A stretch of 64,000 nt of DNA from Spirochaetota bacterium (GTDB taxonomy: Bacteria; Spirochaetota; UBA4802; UBA5550), in NCBI GenBank assembly GCA_017999915.1, contig JAGNKX010000015.1, forward strand, positions 46,276-110,275. The letters run 5' to 3'. The notes beneath the pieces are model-generated. The model ran no database searches. It was not told the origin of the DNA and saw only the letters and a list, made by a program, of their open reading frames with translations. This document shows, piece after piece, positions 52,252-61,758 of the stretch. The translations under genes were made by a program, and so were the position numbers. How positions within the stretch are numbered: position 1 is the stretch's first letter; every line of letters begins with the position of its first letter.

Positions 52252-54612
52252 ATGATTAATACATTTCAACGCATATCGGCATGGATCCTCCCGGATGACC
52301 TGGCAGGCAGTGATGAACAGGGACGAAAGACGCTCTTCGCGCTCTTTTTATCGCTGCTCATGATCCCCCTGTTTATTTTCGGTGCCGTCCATCTCATTAG
52401 CGGCATCTATTTCCTCTGGATCATGGATCACCTGGCGGCCCTTGTCATGGCGGGCTTTATAATCTCCCTCCGGTTCATCAAGAAGCCCCTGATCCTCTAC
52501 CGCATTACGATCATTATGACATCCCTGATGCTCTTCTACTGGCTTATAACCGGCGCCGTCCAGGGCTATGCCAGCATCTGGATCATAGGGACGCCCCTTT
52601 TCATTTTTTTCCTGACGGGCCGCCGCGAAGGCCTTGTGTGGTCCCTTGTCGTTATCACGGGTGCCATCCTCGTGTTCATGAACCCCCTGGCGCTTCCCTG
52701 GGTATGGTACTATCAGCCCGATTACGTGTCACGTCATCTCTTTACCCTTTTCATCACGTTTCTATTTACCTATTTTTATGAATCCATGAGTGACCGGTAT
52801 AAAAAAGCCATTAAGAACGAACAGGGCCTCCTTGTCAGGGAAAAGGAGCGCCTTGCCGAGGCAAAGGCCGAGGTCGATTCGGTCAATGAGCGTCTCAGGC
52901 GGGAAATGGACGTGCGGCTCATCGCCGAAGAGGAGCTGCGAAAGCACCGCGACCACCTCGAGGAGATCGTCATGGAGCGGACCCGGGAGCTCCGGCGGTC
53001 CAACCTCGATCTCGGGGAGAGCGAGAATCGGTACCGCATCCTCGCGGACAATGTGACCGACCTGATTTTTTCCCTTGATATGGATTTCAGGATTCTCTAC
53101 ATCAGTCCCTCGATTCAGTCGATGTACGGATACACCCCCGGAGAGGCCCTTACTCTTTCGATACGGGACATCCATACTCCTGGATCTTTCAGGAAGCTGA
53201 TGAAGGTCTATCACGCCCAGCTGGAGCTGGAGAACGGCGAGGGCGTCGATCCGTCCCGCCACGTGGTGCTGCAGCTCAGGCAGAGGCGCAAGGACGGGTC
53301 GCTCTTCGACGTGGAGGTCAGGGCCTCTTTCCTGAGGGATGATTCCGGCAAGCCTTCCGGCATAGTGGGCATCGCCCGGGATATCACCGAGCGGGTGCGT
53401 GCCCAGCGCGAGAACGAGGAGATGCAGGAACAGCTTGCCCAGGCGCAGAAAATGGAGGCGGTGGGGACCCTCGCGGGCGGCCTCGCCCATGACTTCAACA
53501 ACATCCTGAGCGGGATCCTCGGGAGCTTCGATCTCCTCCGCCTGTCCCTCAAAAAAGAAGAGCTTGAGGATCGGGAAACGGTGGATAAGTACCTGGAAGT
53601 GGGCATGGAATCCGCCAGGCGGTCGGTCAACCTCATCAAGGAGCTCCTTACCCTGTCGCAGCGGCACGAGATCAAGCTTGAGCCGATCGACATGAACGCC
53701 GCGGTCCGCCATATCCAGGAGCTCTGCACGAACAGCCTGCCAAAGTCCATAGCGCTGGAGTTCGCCTATTCGCCGGAGCGGCCCATGATCATGGGCGACA
53801 CTGTGCAAATCGGCCAGGTGCTGCTCAATCTCTGCATCAACGCCTCCCACGCCATGACCATTATGAGGGGCCCTGGGGAGCGGCAGGGCGGCACGCTTTC
53901 GGTCACCGTGGAGATCGCAGGATTCAACCACCATGACGCCATGCCCGGTGACGGACTGTCCTCCTCCGGCCGCGAATGGGTGAGGATCGTCATCGCCGAT
54001 ACGGGGGTCGGCATGGACCGGGATACGGTCACGCGCATCTATGAGCCGTTCTACACCAGGAAAAAGCGGGGCGAGGGCACGGGCCTGGGCCTGGCCATAT
54101 CGTACAATATCATCCAGAAGCACGGGGGGCATATCCGCGTCGATTCGGAGCCGGGCGCCGGGTCGCGCTTCACCCTATACTTTCCCGCCTGCGATACCTG
54201 CGCGGAGCCGGACCATGGCGCTCCCGCCGTCGAGGAGCCGGTCAGCGGAACGGGCGTGGTCCTGATCATCGACGATGAGCCCACGGTCCTCAAGGTCGCC
54301 CGGGGGGCCCTGGAGCAGAGCGGCTACGAGGTCATCACCGCCAATTCGCCTGACATGGGCGTCGAGGTATTTCGGAGCAGCCATAACAGGATCTCGGCCG
54401 TGATCATCGACCTGTCGATGCCGGGCAAGTCCGGCCTCGAGGTGTTCGCCGTCCTGAAGGAAATCGATCCGGCCGTGCGCGCGATCCTTTCGTCCGGCAT
54501 GCTCGACAATGAGTCGAAGGAGCGCGCCCTCGCCCTGGGTATCAAGGAATTCGCCAACAAGCCGTACATGGCCCGGGAGCTGGCGGAGAAGGTGCGGGGT
54601 GTTTTAATGTGA
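52252..54612 (+). CDS. Hybrid sensor histidine kinase with PAS and receiver domains
   Basis: 786 residues. Membrane sensor region of about five to six helices (30-180), coiled coil (190-250), one PAS domain (about 258-385), HisKA with phospho-acceptor His413 in GGLAHDFNNIL, HATPase with LLNLCINASHAM (N box), IADTGVGM and GTGLGLAI, and a C-terminal receiver domain (about 669-786) with Asp720 in IIDLSMPGKSG and Lys770. The LAHDFNNIL form of H-box is typical of hybrid kinases with internal receivers. No separate regulator or DNA-binding protein is adjacent, so the output is unknown. Confidence 0.94.
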   Translation: MINTFQRISAWILPDDLAGSDEQGRKTLFALFLSLLMIPLFIFGAVHLISGIYFLWIMDHLAALVMAGFIISLRFIKKPLILYRITIIMTSLMLFYWLITGAVQGYASIWIIGTPLFIFFLTGRREGLVWSLVVITGAILVFMNPLALPWVWYYQPDYVSRHLFTLFITFLFTYFYESMSDRYKKAIKNEQGLLVREKERLAEAKAEVDSVNERLRREMDVRLIAEEELRKHRDHLEEIVMERTRELRRSNLDLGESENRYRILADNVTDLIFSLDMDFRILYISPSIQSMYGYTPGEALTLSIRDIHTPGSFRKLMKVYHAQLELENGEGVDPSRHVVLQLRQRRKDGSLFDVEVRASFLRDDSGKPSGIVGIARDITERVRAQRENEEMQEQLAQAQKMEAVGTLAGGLAHDFNNILSGILGSFDLLRLSLKKEELEDRETVDKYLEVGMESARRSVNLIKELLTLSQRHEIKLEPIDMNAAVRHIQELCTNSLPKSIALEFAYSPERPMIMGDTVQIGQVLLNLCINASHAMTIMRGPGERQGGTLSVTVEIAGFNHHDAMPGDGLSSSGREWVRIVIADTGVGMDRDTVTRIYEPFYTRKKRGEGTGLGLAISYNIIQKHGGHIRVDSEPGAGSRFTLYFPACDTCAEPDHGAPAVEEPVSGTGVVLIIDDEPTVLKVARGALEQSGYEVITANSPDMGVEVFRSSHNRISAVIIDLSMPGKSGLEVFAVLKEIDPAVRAILSSGMLDNESKERALALGIKEFANKPYMARELAEKVRGVLM

Positions 54613-54700
54613 CCCGCTGCGGGTAGGGCAATCACCGCGATGCAGCGGGATTTGCCCTGAACAGGGCAGGGGGGGTGACCGTGAGACGGTCGTGCAGGGG

Positions 54701-54732
54701 ATAGGGGGGCCATTGCACGATGGCCCCCCTAT
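54701..54732. terminator. GC-rich hairpin after the histidine kinase gene
   Basis: ATAGGGGGGCCAT / ATGGCCCCCCTAT with a loop of six (TGCACG). No T-run follows, so it may be a factor-dependent or bidirectional stop. It lies 89 bp past the stop codon. Confidence 0.5.
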
Positions 54733-54871
54733 CAACCCCCCGCGTGCCGCCTCAATCGCCGGCGGGGGCTTACTCCTGATGTCTTTTATGGTTTTCCGGT
54801 TTATCTGTTTATGAACGCTACTGTTGTTTGTTCGCTTTAAGGCGATGGTATTAAGAGCATTTCGCTTTTCG

Positions 54872-54934
54872 CTCCGGAAGGCCCATCCTGGGCCATCCTC
54901 GCGACGCGGCGCCTCCTGCGCCGCGACGTCCGGT
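54872..54934 (-). repeat. Nested palindrome with two AGGAN-loop hairpins upstream of the cas operon (minus strand)
   Basis: Outer arms CCGGA/TCCGG. On the minus strand, GGCCC-AGGAT-GGGCC (54880-54894) and an 8-bp-arm hairpin CGCGGCGC/GCGCCGCG with loop AGGAG (54905-54925). It is in a gap of 577 bp between the histidine kinase and cas3; the rest of the gap turns AT-rich from about 54960 and must hold the cas promoter, though I see no clean one. Confidence 0.87.
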
Positions 54935-55189
54935 TTACATCAGCCTTTCTCAAATCGCTGAATTCCACCCAGTTTTACGACAAATTATTATACATTCTGT
55001 TGTGCGATGAGTAGAAAATGACTTTACTTTTGAACGCCATTCATCAGGATTATGGCGGGTAATACATAAAAATAGCACTAAACGGATGTTGATGTCAGTA
55101 TTTGTCAGGGTGGGTGTGGTATATTGTAGTGAATCCCTATAAATTTATAATTCGACTTCTGGCGCATAGTTCTCAATAGGAGATCGATT

Positions 55190-57502
55190 GTGAGCAATGA
55201 TAAATTTTATGCGCATTCAACAAATGCACATGATAAATCGGATTGGCAATTGCTTGAAAAGCATCTTTCGGAGGTTGCACAATTATCAAGTAAATTTGCT
55301 AAAAATTTTGGAGCAGAAAAATGCGGATGGTTGGCTGGTCTACTGCATGATTTAGGAAAGTATACGAATGAATTTCAGGACTATCTGGAACGTAGTCAGA
55401 GGGGCGAAAAAGTAAAACGTGGTAAAGTTATTCACGCCTTGCAAGGAGCTAAGTATATAGAGAAAGAAATTAATGATCATGTAATTGCTGATATCATCGG
55501 AAATGTTATCTCGTCTCATCATGGAGGTCTATTTGACAATATTACCGATGGGGAAAGGACCTTATCGCTTAAAACTAATAAAAATGAAGATGTTCTTCAT
55601 TATGCTGAAGCCATCAATGAATTTAGTCCCTTGATTGAAGAAGCTGAATTAAAAAAGGAAATTCTGTTTTTTTGTAAGAAAAGCCAACAGAGGGGATTCA
55701 GTCTGCTTTTTATGCTTCATCTTCTTACGAAAATTATTTATTCAAGCGTTGTCGATGCAGACCGATGTAATAGTGCAGGCTTCAAAATTACTGATGAAAT
55801 TCCTGATTGGTTAAAGCTTAGTCAACAATTGGATGATTATCTATCAGGTTTTTCAGGGACAAGTGATCTTGATAAAATCCGAAGTAGGATATCGGAACAG
55901 TGTCGGCAAGGTGGTGGTCGGGAGCCGGGTATTTACACCCTGTCTGTTCCGACAGGTGGAGGAAAAACATTGTCAAGTTTGCGTTTTGCGTTGGAGCATG
56001 CAAATGCGCATAAGTTTAAACGTATTATTTATGTTATCCCTTATTTGTCGATACTTGATCAAACTGCTGCCAAGATACATGAAATTTTTACAGATGAAAA
56101 TAATGAATTAATTTTTGAACATCACTCTAACATCGAACCGCCGGAAGATGATGAAGAAGAGGAAGAATACCGGTTGCTGTCATCGCGATGGGATAGTCCA
56201 ATTATTTTGACCACAATGGTTCAGTTTTTAGAAACAATATACAGTAATAAAGCATCGAAACTACGCAAGTTTCACAATATGTCGGAAACAGTTTTAATAT
56301 TTGATGAAATCCAGGCTTTGCCTCTAAAGTGCATGCATTTGTTTAATGATGCAGTCAATTTTCTGCAAACCTTCAGTAAATCAACCATTTTGCTTTGTAC
56401 GGCAACACAGCCGCATCTTCATAAAACGGAGCGCCCTGTGTTATTATCAGATAATCCGGATATAGTAAGTCTTACCCCGGATGAGTTGAAAATATTTGAG
56501 CGAGTTAATATTGAGGATAGAACCAAAACGGTAATGGATTATGAACAAATTGCTGAGGTGGTTAAAAGTCAAATTATGCAAGGGAAAAGCACTCTTGTCA
56601 TACTGAATACTAAAAGTGATGCCGCTGGTGTTTATGAAAAGTGTAAATCTATCGAATGCGAAAAAGCTTTTTTAACAACAGACCTGTGTTCAGCTCATCG
56701 CCTGGATATTCTTGAGCGATTACGAAAAAATTTAGACCCAGAAACAAAACGGATAACCGTGTGTGTAAGCACTCAACTGATTGAGGCTGGTGTTGACATT
56801 TCGTTTGATTGTGTAATTCGTGCTGAAGCGGGTATGGACAGCATTATTCAAGCAGCCGGCCGATGTAACCGTAATAATGAGAATTCGATACCGCAGACTG
56901 TTTTTGTTATTGATGTTAAAGATGAAAGGCTTTCTCGGCTGCCAGAAATTAAAGAAGGTAAAAATGTTACCAAAACAGTATTCCATGAAAAACAAGGCAC
57001 TAATCTTTTAAGTGATGAAGTTATTAACTCATTTTATAATTATTATTTCTACAATCAAAAAGATAAATTTGATTATTATGCTAAAAACAATAAAACAACA
57101 ATCTACAATTTACTTGATAGCAATACATTAGGAACGGTTGCTTACAAGAATCATAAAAATTCAAATTATACTGGTTTGCCCTGTGCGTTTCAGACAGCAG
57201 CAGAAGAGTTTTCGGTAATTGACGGTGCTCAGATAGGTATAGTGGTTTATTATGGGGATTCACAGAAACTTATAAATGATTTCGAGCACACTAATAATTT
57301 GAAAGAAAAAATTAGAATTTTAAAACAATTACAGAAGTATACTGTTTCTGTTTACTCAAACTCAGAAAAGCTAAAAAAACTTAATGAATCACATGCAATT
57401 AGGTCTGTAGACGATTCATTTTATCTTTTGAATTCAGAATACTATGATGCGAACGAGATGGGTTTGTTGCTTGAAGCCAATTTACCGTTCCTCGTAGTAT
57501 AA
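55190..57502 (+). CDS. cas3: CRISPR-associated nuclease-helicase Cas3 (type I-C, HD fused)
   Basis: 770 residues. N-terminal HD nuclease: LLHDLGK at 51-57 (His53-Asp54), His82, SSHHGG (His110-His111). Superfamily 2 helicase: Walker A VPTGGGKT at 253-260, FDEIQAL (DEIQ 372-375), CTATQP at 403-408, and STQLIEAGVDISFDCVIR with AAGRCNRN for motifs V and VI. It unwinds and degrades target DNA recruited by Cascade. The start is GTG at 55190 after AGGAG. The gene is markedly AT-rich compared with flanking chromosomal genes, suggesting transfer. Confidence 0.95.
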   Translation: MSNDKFYAHSTNAHDKSDWQLLEKHLSEVAQLSSKFAKNFGAEKCGWLAGLLHDLGKYTNEFQDYLERSQRGEKVKRGKVIHALQGAKYIEKEINDHVIADIIGNVISSHHGGLFDNITDGERTLSLKTNKNEDVLHYAEAINEFSPLIEEAELKKEILFFCKKSQQRGFSLLFMLHLLTKIIYSSVVDADRCNSAGFKITDEIPDWLKLSQQLDDYLSGFSGTSDLDKIRSRISEQCRQGGGREPGIYTLSVPTGGGKTLSSLRFALEHANAHKFKRIIYVIPYLSILDQTAAKIHEIFTDENNELIFEHHSNIEPPEDDEEEEEYRLLSSRWDSPIILTTMVQFLETIYSNKASKLRKFHNMSETVLIFDEIQALPLKCMHLFNDAVNFLQTFSKSTILLCTATQPHLHKTERPVLLSDNPDIVSLTPDELKIFERVNIEDRTKTVMDYEQIAEVVKSQIMQGKSTLVILNTKSDAAGVYEKCKSIECEKAFLTTDLCSAHRLDILERLRKNLDPETKRITVCVSTQLIEAGVDISFDCVIRAEAGMDSIIQAAGRCNRNNENSIPQTVFVIDVKDERLSRLPEIKEGKNVTKTVFHEKQGTNLLSDEVINSFYNYYFYNQKDKFDYYAKNNKTTIYNLLDSNTLGTVAYKNHKNSNYTGLPCAFQTAAEEFSVIDGAQIGIVVYYGDSQKLINDFEHTNNLKEKIRILKQLQKYTVSVYSNSEKLKKLNESHAIRSVDDSFYLLNSEYYDANEMGLLLEANLPFLVV

Positions 57503-57523
57503 GGTATTAATTGAGGTGTTAGC

Positions 57524-58261
57524 ATGGATAAAAAAAGGAATTCAGTAGAGTTAAAAATCATGGGACGATATGCAATGTTTGCGGATCCGATCACTCGGGT
57601 TGGTGGAGAGAAATTTTCCTATCAAATACCGACTTACCAAGCAATCAAGGGTATTCTTGAGAGTGTGTATTGGAAACCGACATTTATTTGGTATATCGAT
57701 GCTGTTCGGATAATGAAAAAAATTCAGACAGAATCTAAGGGTATCAAGCCAATAAAGATGAGTGGGGGGAACGATCTATCTTTCTATACATATTTGAAAG
57801 ATGTCGAGTATCAAGTTCTTGTCCATTTCGAGTGGAACGATCAGCGCCAAAATCTGACTGGAGACCGTGACGAAAATAAGCATCACAATATCGCAAAACG
57901 CAGTATAGAAAGGGGGGGGAGGCGTGACATCTTTCTCGGCACGCGGGAATGCCAGGGATATGTTGAGCCTTGCTTTTTCGGTGAAGGTATAAGTTTTTAC
58001 GATAACTATGGAGAGCTGGATTTAGGCGTCATGTTCCATGGATATGATTATCCCGATGAGACAGGGAATGATGAGCTTGGCGTTCGTTTCTGGAGGGCAA
58101 AGATGGAAAATGGTATTATAAAGTTCCCTATGCCGAAAGATTGTGAACCTTCATTGCGGCGGTTTATTCGAAAAATGACAGCAAAGGAATTTGAAAACAA
58201 TCGGAACTTTTTATTTATTGATGAGGATTCCAATGTTGCGGATTTATTATTGGAGGAATAA
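57524..58261 (+). CDS. cas5c: Cas5c (Cas5d), type I-C crRNA endonuclease
   Basis: 245 residues. In type I-C systems this protein processes pre-crRNA in place of Cas6 and caps the 5' handle. The opening VELKIMGRYAMFADPITRVGGEKFSYQIPTY-like block (in parts FADPITRVGGEK and PTYQAIKGILESVYWKP) and LGTRECQGYVEPC are typical of this subtype. It lies 21 bp after cas3 and two bases before cas8c. Confidence 0.93.
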   Translation: MDKKRNSVELKIMGRYAMFADPITRVGGEKFSYQIPTYQAIKGILESVYWKPTFIWYIDAVRIMKKIQTESKGIKPIKMSGGNDLSFYTYLKDVEYQVLVHFEWNDQRQNLTGDRDENKHHNIAKRSIERGGRRDIFLGTRECQGYVEPCFFGEGISFYDNYGELDLGVMFHGYDYPDETGNDELGVRFWRAKMENGIIKFPMPKDCEPSLRRFIRKMTAKEFENNRNFLFIDEDSNVADLLLEE

Positions 58262-58263
58262 TT

Positions 58264-60234
58264 ATGGGATTTTGGCAAAATTTAGTAGATAGTTATGAAA
58301 AGAATGCTGATGCGTTACGTATAATCTATCCGCTTTCGACAACTTCAATAACCAATAATGGAGACATGATTGGCATAATCGTTATTGATGGGAAAGGGAA
58401 ATTAATACGTACCGATAAAATTGAAAAACGGTCAGATAAAATCAAAAAAAATATTGGGACCCATCTAGTCAATATTACTATACCGGTGACAGAGGAGAGT
58501 ATTGGGCGATCAAGCGGTCCTTCCCCACACCCGGTATTTGATCAATTTGAATATCTTAAAGGAAATGGGAAAAAATATGATCTCTATATCGATCAATTGA
58601 AAGATTTTGCGAAATCAGATTATGCAACAGAAAAAATAAAAGCAATTTATCTATATGTTGCAAAAAAAACTGTTGCCTCTGATCTCGAGAACTTGAGGTT
58701 AAAAGACAAAACATTCCTCGTTTTTCAGGTTGAAATCTCGGGTAGCCCACAATCTAAAGCATGGGAAGATGAGATGGTTTTTAACGCATGGCACCAATAT
58801 TATCTCGATATTAAGAAAAAACGTGCTGAAGAGAAAAAATTGGCTGAAAGAAAACTGGCGGGTGAAGCAAATTTGTCTTCAGATGAAAAGAGACATTTAA
58901 AAGAACTGATAGAACTCAAAGATGTGATATCATTGGACTATATTACAGGCGGTGATCTTCAATCTGTTGCTTGTTTCCACCCAAAAAAAATTTCAAACGC
59001 TTCGGCAAATTCAAAACTTGTATCTGATAATGATAAGATAAATTATACATTCCGTGGCAAGTTTGAAGATTCATCACAAGCTGTATCGATTGGATATGAG
59101 ACATCGCAAAAAGCTCACCAGTTTCTGCGGTATCTTATCAATGATCGAGGGTACTACTGTGGAGAGCAGGTGATTTTATCTTTTACGATTGGTACGATCA
59201 GTAAATTATTGCAACCACCGCTTGACGAGGAAAGTATTTGGGCTCTTTTCCAGGGAGACATAAAAAGAACAGATGGTGATCTCAAAATAAATCTGCGTGC
59301 AGATTCTGGATTTGATTATGCCGAAGCTTTGCGGAAGTCTCTCGATGGTTTTAAATACAAAGATTCATTACAACAACATGCTAAAACGGCTGTAATAGCG
59401 TTGGATGCGGCAACACAAGGCCGTCTTTCCATAACTTTTTATCGTGAATTAGATCGAACCGAGTATCTCGAAAAAATAGCAGATTGGCATGAGGGCTGCA
59501 AATGGAATCAACAGTTTTGGGATAATGAAAACAAAAAATATGTTCCTTACACGGGAGCGCCGTCAGTGGATAAAATAATTGAGGCAGCCTATGGAAAGCC
59601 CCGCGGAGGGAGTGATGAGAGTTATACGAAAATAAAAAAAGCAGCCAGAGAGCGGTTGCTCCGTTGTATTTTTGATGGAGCCATCCTACCGAGGGATTAT
59701 GTGGTGTCGGCTGTTCGGAGGGCTTCTAATCCTTTAAGCATCACAAAGAATAATAAATTTGATCGAAAAAGTTTCGGAGAAATTATATCAACAGCGTGTG
59801 CATTGGTGCGTAAAGATTATAAACAATACAAAAAGGAGGAATTAAAATTGAGTATTGAATTAAATCGAACAGACCGCAATTATCTTTATGGCAGACTGCT
59901 TGGCGCGGCGGATAAACTGGAGGAGTTTGCGCTTTATAAACAGGAAAATGATCGAGTGGTTACTGCCGCAATCAGACATATGCAAGCATTTGTCCAGCGC
60001 CCATACAGAACCTGGCAAACGATACATGGTTGCTTGAATCCGTATATTCAGAAAGTTAAGGGGAGTTTTGCATTCAATGAAATTCAATTTGTAACACAAC
60101 TATTTGAAAATGGTGAATTCGAAAAAGATAAACCCTTAAGTGGATTATATTTGCTCGGGTATTACCATGAGCGTGATTACATTGATCAATTAGCTAGGAC
60201 CGCTGGTGACAAAAAGAAATCCATAAATAAGTAA
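58264..60234 (+). CDS. cas8c: Cas8c (Csd1), type I-C large subunit
   Basis: 656 residues, within the range for the large subunit that reads the PAM in Cascade I-C. NAWHQYYLDIKKKRAEE is in the N-terminal half; FHPKKISNASANSKLVSDND and SYTKIKKAARERLLRCIFDG lie further on, and the C-terminal helical part ends LYLLGYYHERDYIDQL, typical of Csd1. No catalytic site is expected. Located between cas5c and cas7c. Confidence 0.93.
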   Translation: MGFWQNLVDSYEKNADALRIIYPLSTTSITNNGDMIGIIVIDGKGKLIRTDKIEKRSDKIKKNIGTHLVNITIPVTEESIGRSSGPSPHPVFDQFEYLKGNGKKYDLYIDQLKDFAKSDYATEKIKAIYLYVAKKTVASDLENLRLKDKTFLVFQVEISGSPQSKAWEDEMVFNAWHQYYLDIKKKRAEEKKLAERKLAGEANLSSDEKRHLKELIELKDVISLDYITGGDLQSVACFHPKKISNASANSKLVSDNDKINYTFRGKFEDSSQAVSIGYETSQKAHQFLRYLINDRGYYCGEQVILSFTIGTISKLLQPPLDEESIWALFQGDIKRTDGDLKINLRADSGFDYAEALRKSLDGFKYKDSLQQHAKTAVIALDAATQGRLSITFYRELDRTEYLEKIADWHEGCKWNQQFWDNENKKYVPYTGAPSVDKIIEAAYGKPRGGSDESYTKIKKAARERLLRCIFDGAILPRDYVVSAVRRASNPLSITKNNKFDRKSFGEIISTACALVRKDYKQYKKEELKLSIELNRTDRNYLYGRLLGAADKLEEFALYKQENDRVVTAAIRHMQAFVQRPYRTWQTIHGCLNPYIQKVKGSFAFNEIQFVTQLFENGEFEKDKPLSGLYLLGYYHERDYIDQLARTAGDKKKSINK

Positions 60235-60247
60235 AAGGAGAATGACA

Positions 60248-61165
60248 ATGACGGACAGTAAAGCGCTTAAAAACAAAATCGATTTTGCAGTGATTATTTC
60301 AGTAAAACGGGCTAATCCGAACGGAGATCCTTTAAACGGGAACCGTCCGCGTCAAACATATGATGGTTTCGGTGAAATTTCCGATGTATGTCTTAAACGA
60401 AAGATGCGTAATCGTCTACAAGATATGGGTGAATCAATTTTTGTACAGTCCGATGACAATCGTGCTGATGATTTCCGTTCACTTAATGACCGATTCAAGA
60501 ATGCGAAAGAAAAGTGGGATAAAGAATTTAAGGAAAAAAATAGAAAGTCTGATAAAATACGAGACAATGCTTCTGAAGAATGGTTTGACGTGAGAGCTTT
60601 TGGACAAGTTTTTGCTTTTAAAGCAAAGAAAGGCAAAGATGGGGACGATACAGAAGATAATTCAGATGCTGTGTCTATAGGAATTCGCGGTCCAGTAACA
60701 ATCCAGAGCGCGTTCAGCATCGAGCCGATAACGCCGGATAGTCTACAAATAACAAAGAGTGTCAATCTGGAAACTGAAAATAACCCGGATAAAAAATCTT
60801 CAGACACGATGGGTATGAAACACAGGGTTGATAAAGGTGTTTATGTGACTTTTGGTGCAATTAACACACAACTTGCCAGCAAGACAGACTTTTCTGATGC
60901 TGATGCGGAAAAAATCAAAGCGGCTTTGAAAACTCTGTTTGTAAATGATGCGTCTTCCGCTCGTCCAGAAGGCAGCATGGAGGTAGTTGAGGTAATCTGG
61001 TGGAAACATAATAACAAAAATGGACAGTATTCATCGGCAAAGGTCCATCGTTCCTTGGAGGTTAAACTGAAAGATGAGCAAAAAGAACCTGAAAGTATAA
61101 GTGATTATGATATAATTCTCAATCCATTGGATGGATTAAATCCTGAAATAATTCCTGGCCAATAA
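60248..61165 (+). CDS. cas7c: Cas7c (Csd2), type I-C backbone subunit
   Basis: 305 residues. It coats the crRNA in Cascade. Family features: IDFAVIISVKRANPNGDPLNGNRPR-type opening (seen as FAVIISVKRANPNGDPLNGN), SDVCLKRKMRNRLQD, WFDVRAFGQVFAF and SIGIRGPVTIQSAFSIEPI. AAGGAG ends seven bases before the ATG at 60248, which is preferred over the ATG at 60242 one base after it. About 70 bp separates it from the antitoxin gene. Confidence 0.94.
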   Translation: MTDSKALKNKIDFAVIISVKRANPNGDPLNGNRPRQTYDGFGEISDVCLKRKMRNRLQDMGESIFVQSDDNRADDFRSLNDRFKNAKEKWDKEFKEKNRKSDKIRDNASEEWFDVRAFGQVFAFKAKKGKDGDDTEDNSDAVSIGIRGPVTIQSAFSIEPITPDSLQITKSVNLETENNPDKKSSDTMGMKHRVDKGVYVTFGAINTQLASKTDFSDADAEKIKAALKTLFVNDASSARPEGSMEVVEVIWWKHNNKNGQYSSAKVHRSLEVKLKDEQKEPESISDYDIILNPLDGLNPEIIPGQ

Positions 61166-61234
61166 TGATTAAATTGTTTGATTTTATTAGAAAAAAAGAA
61201 TTATATTATTAAATGCAAGGAAAAGGAGACGCCT

Positions 61235-61468
61235 ATGACACAAACTGCACAAAAAATACTTGAGGAGATCAAATTACTTTCTCCAATTGAACGGGTTGAA
61301 TTAATAGACAAAATATATAAAACCTTCGATCCGGAAACCGATCTTGAAGTAGAAAAAGCCTGGGTCGAAGAATCTGAACGTCGCCTTGCCGACTACAAGA
61401 GCGGTAAATCTACCGTTATATCTGAAGATGAAGTATTTTATCGCATCGAAAAAGACGGTAAAAAATGA
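61235..61468 (+). CDS. Antitoxin, addiction-module component family
   Basis: 77 residues. Opening TAQKILEEIKLLSPIERVELIDKIY and the end WVEESERRLADYKSGKSTVI match the short antitoxin family that accompanies ParE/RelE toxins in bacteria. AAGGAG precedes the ATG at 61235. It overlaps the toxin start by four bases (ATGA), the usual coupling for such a pair. It sits inside the cas operon, after cas7c. Confidence 0.88.
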   Translation: MTQTAQKILEEIKLLSPIERVELIDKIYKTFDPETDLEVEKAWVEESERRLADYKSGKSTVISEDEVFYRIEKDGKK

Positions 61469-61758
61469 AGATTTTTTTTCTGGAAGAATCTTTGGATGAA
61501 TTCGCCGGGGCTGTAGAATACTATAACTCCGAACGTCCCGGTCTTGGGTTCGAATTCGCCGCCGAGGTGAGGAATGCTTTGAACAGGATAAAAAAATATC
61601 CAGATTCATGGCCTGCTGTCACGGAAAATATCATGAAATGCATTATAAATCGTTTTCCTTTCGCTGTTCTTTATCACAGGGAAGATGATCGCATCGTTAT
61701 TTTGGCATTAATGCATATGAAGAGAAAGCCCGGATACTGGAAAAAGCGGACTGAATAA
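61465..61758 (+). CDS. RelE/ParE-type toxin
   Basis: 97 residues. IFFLEESLDEFAGAVEYYNSERPGLG-type opening (as EFAGAVEYYNSERPGLGFEF), ALNRIKKYPDSWPAV and FPFAVLYHREDDRIVILALMHMKRKPGYW are family blocks of the RelE/ParE superfamily. Whether it cuts mRNA or poisons gyrase cannot be read. Its stop codon overlaps the cas4 start by one base (TAATG), so toxin and cas4 are translationally coupled. Confidence 0.9.
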   Translation: MKIFFLEESLDEFAGAVEYYNSERPGLGFEFAAEVRNALNRIKKYPDSWPAVTENIMKCIINRFPFAVLYHREDDRIVILALMHMKRKPGYWKKRTE

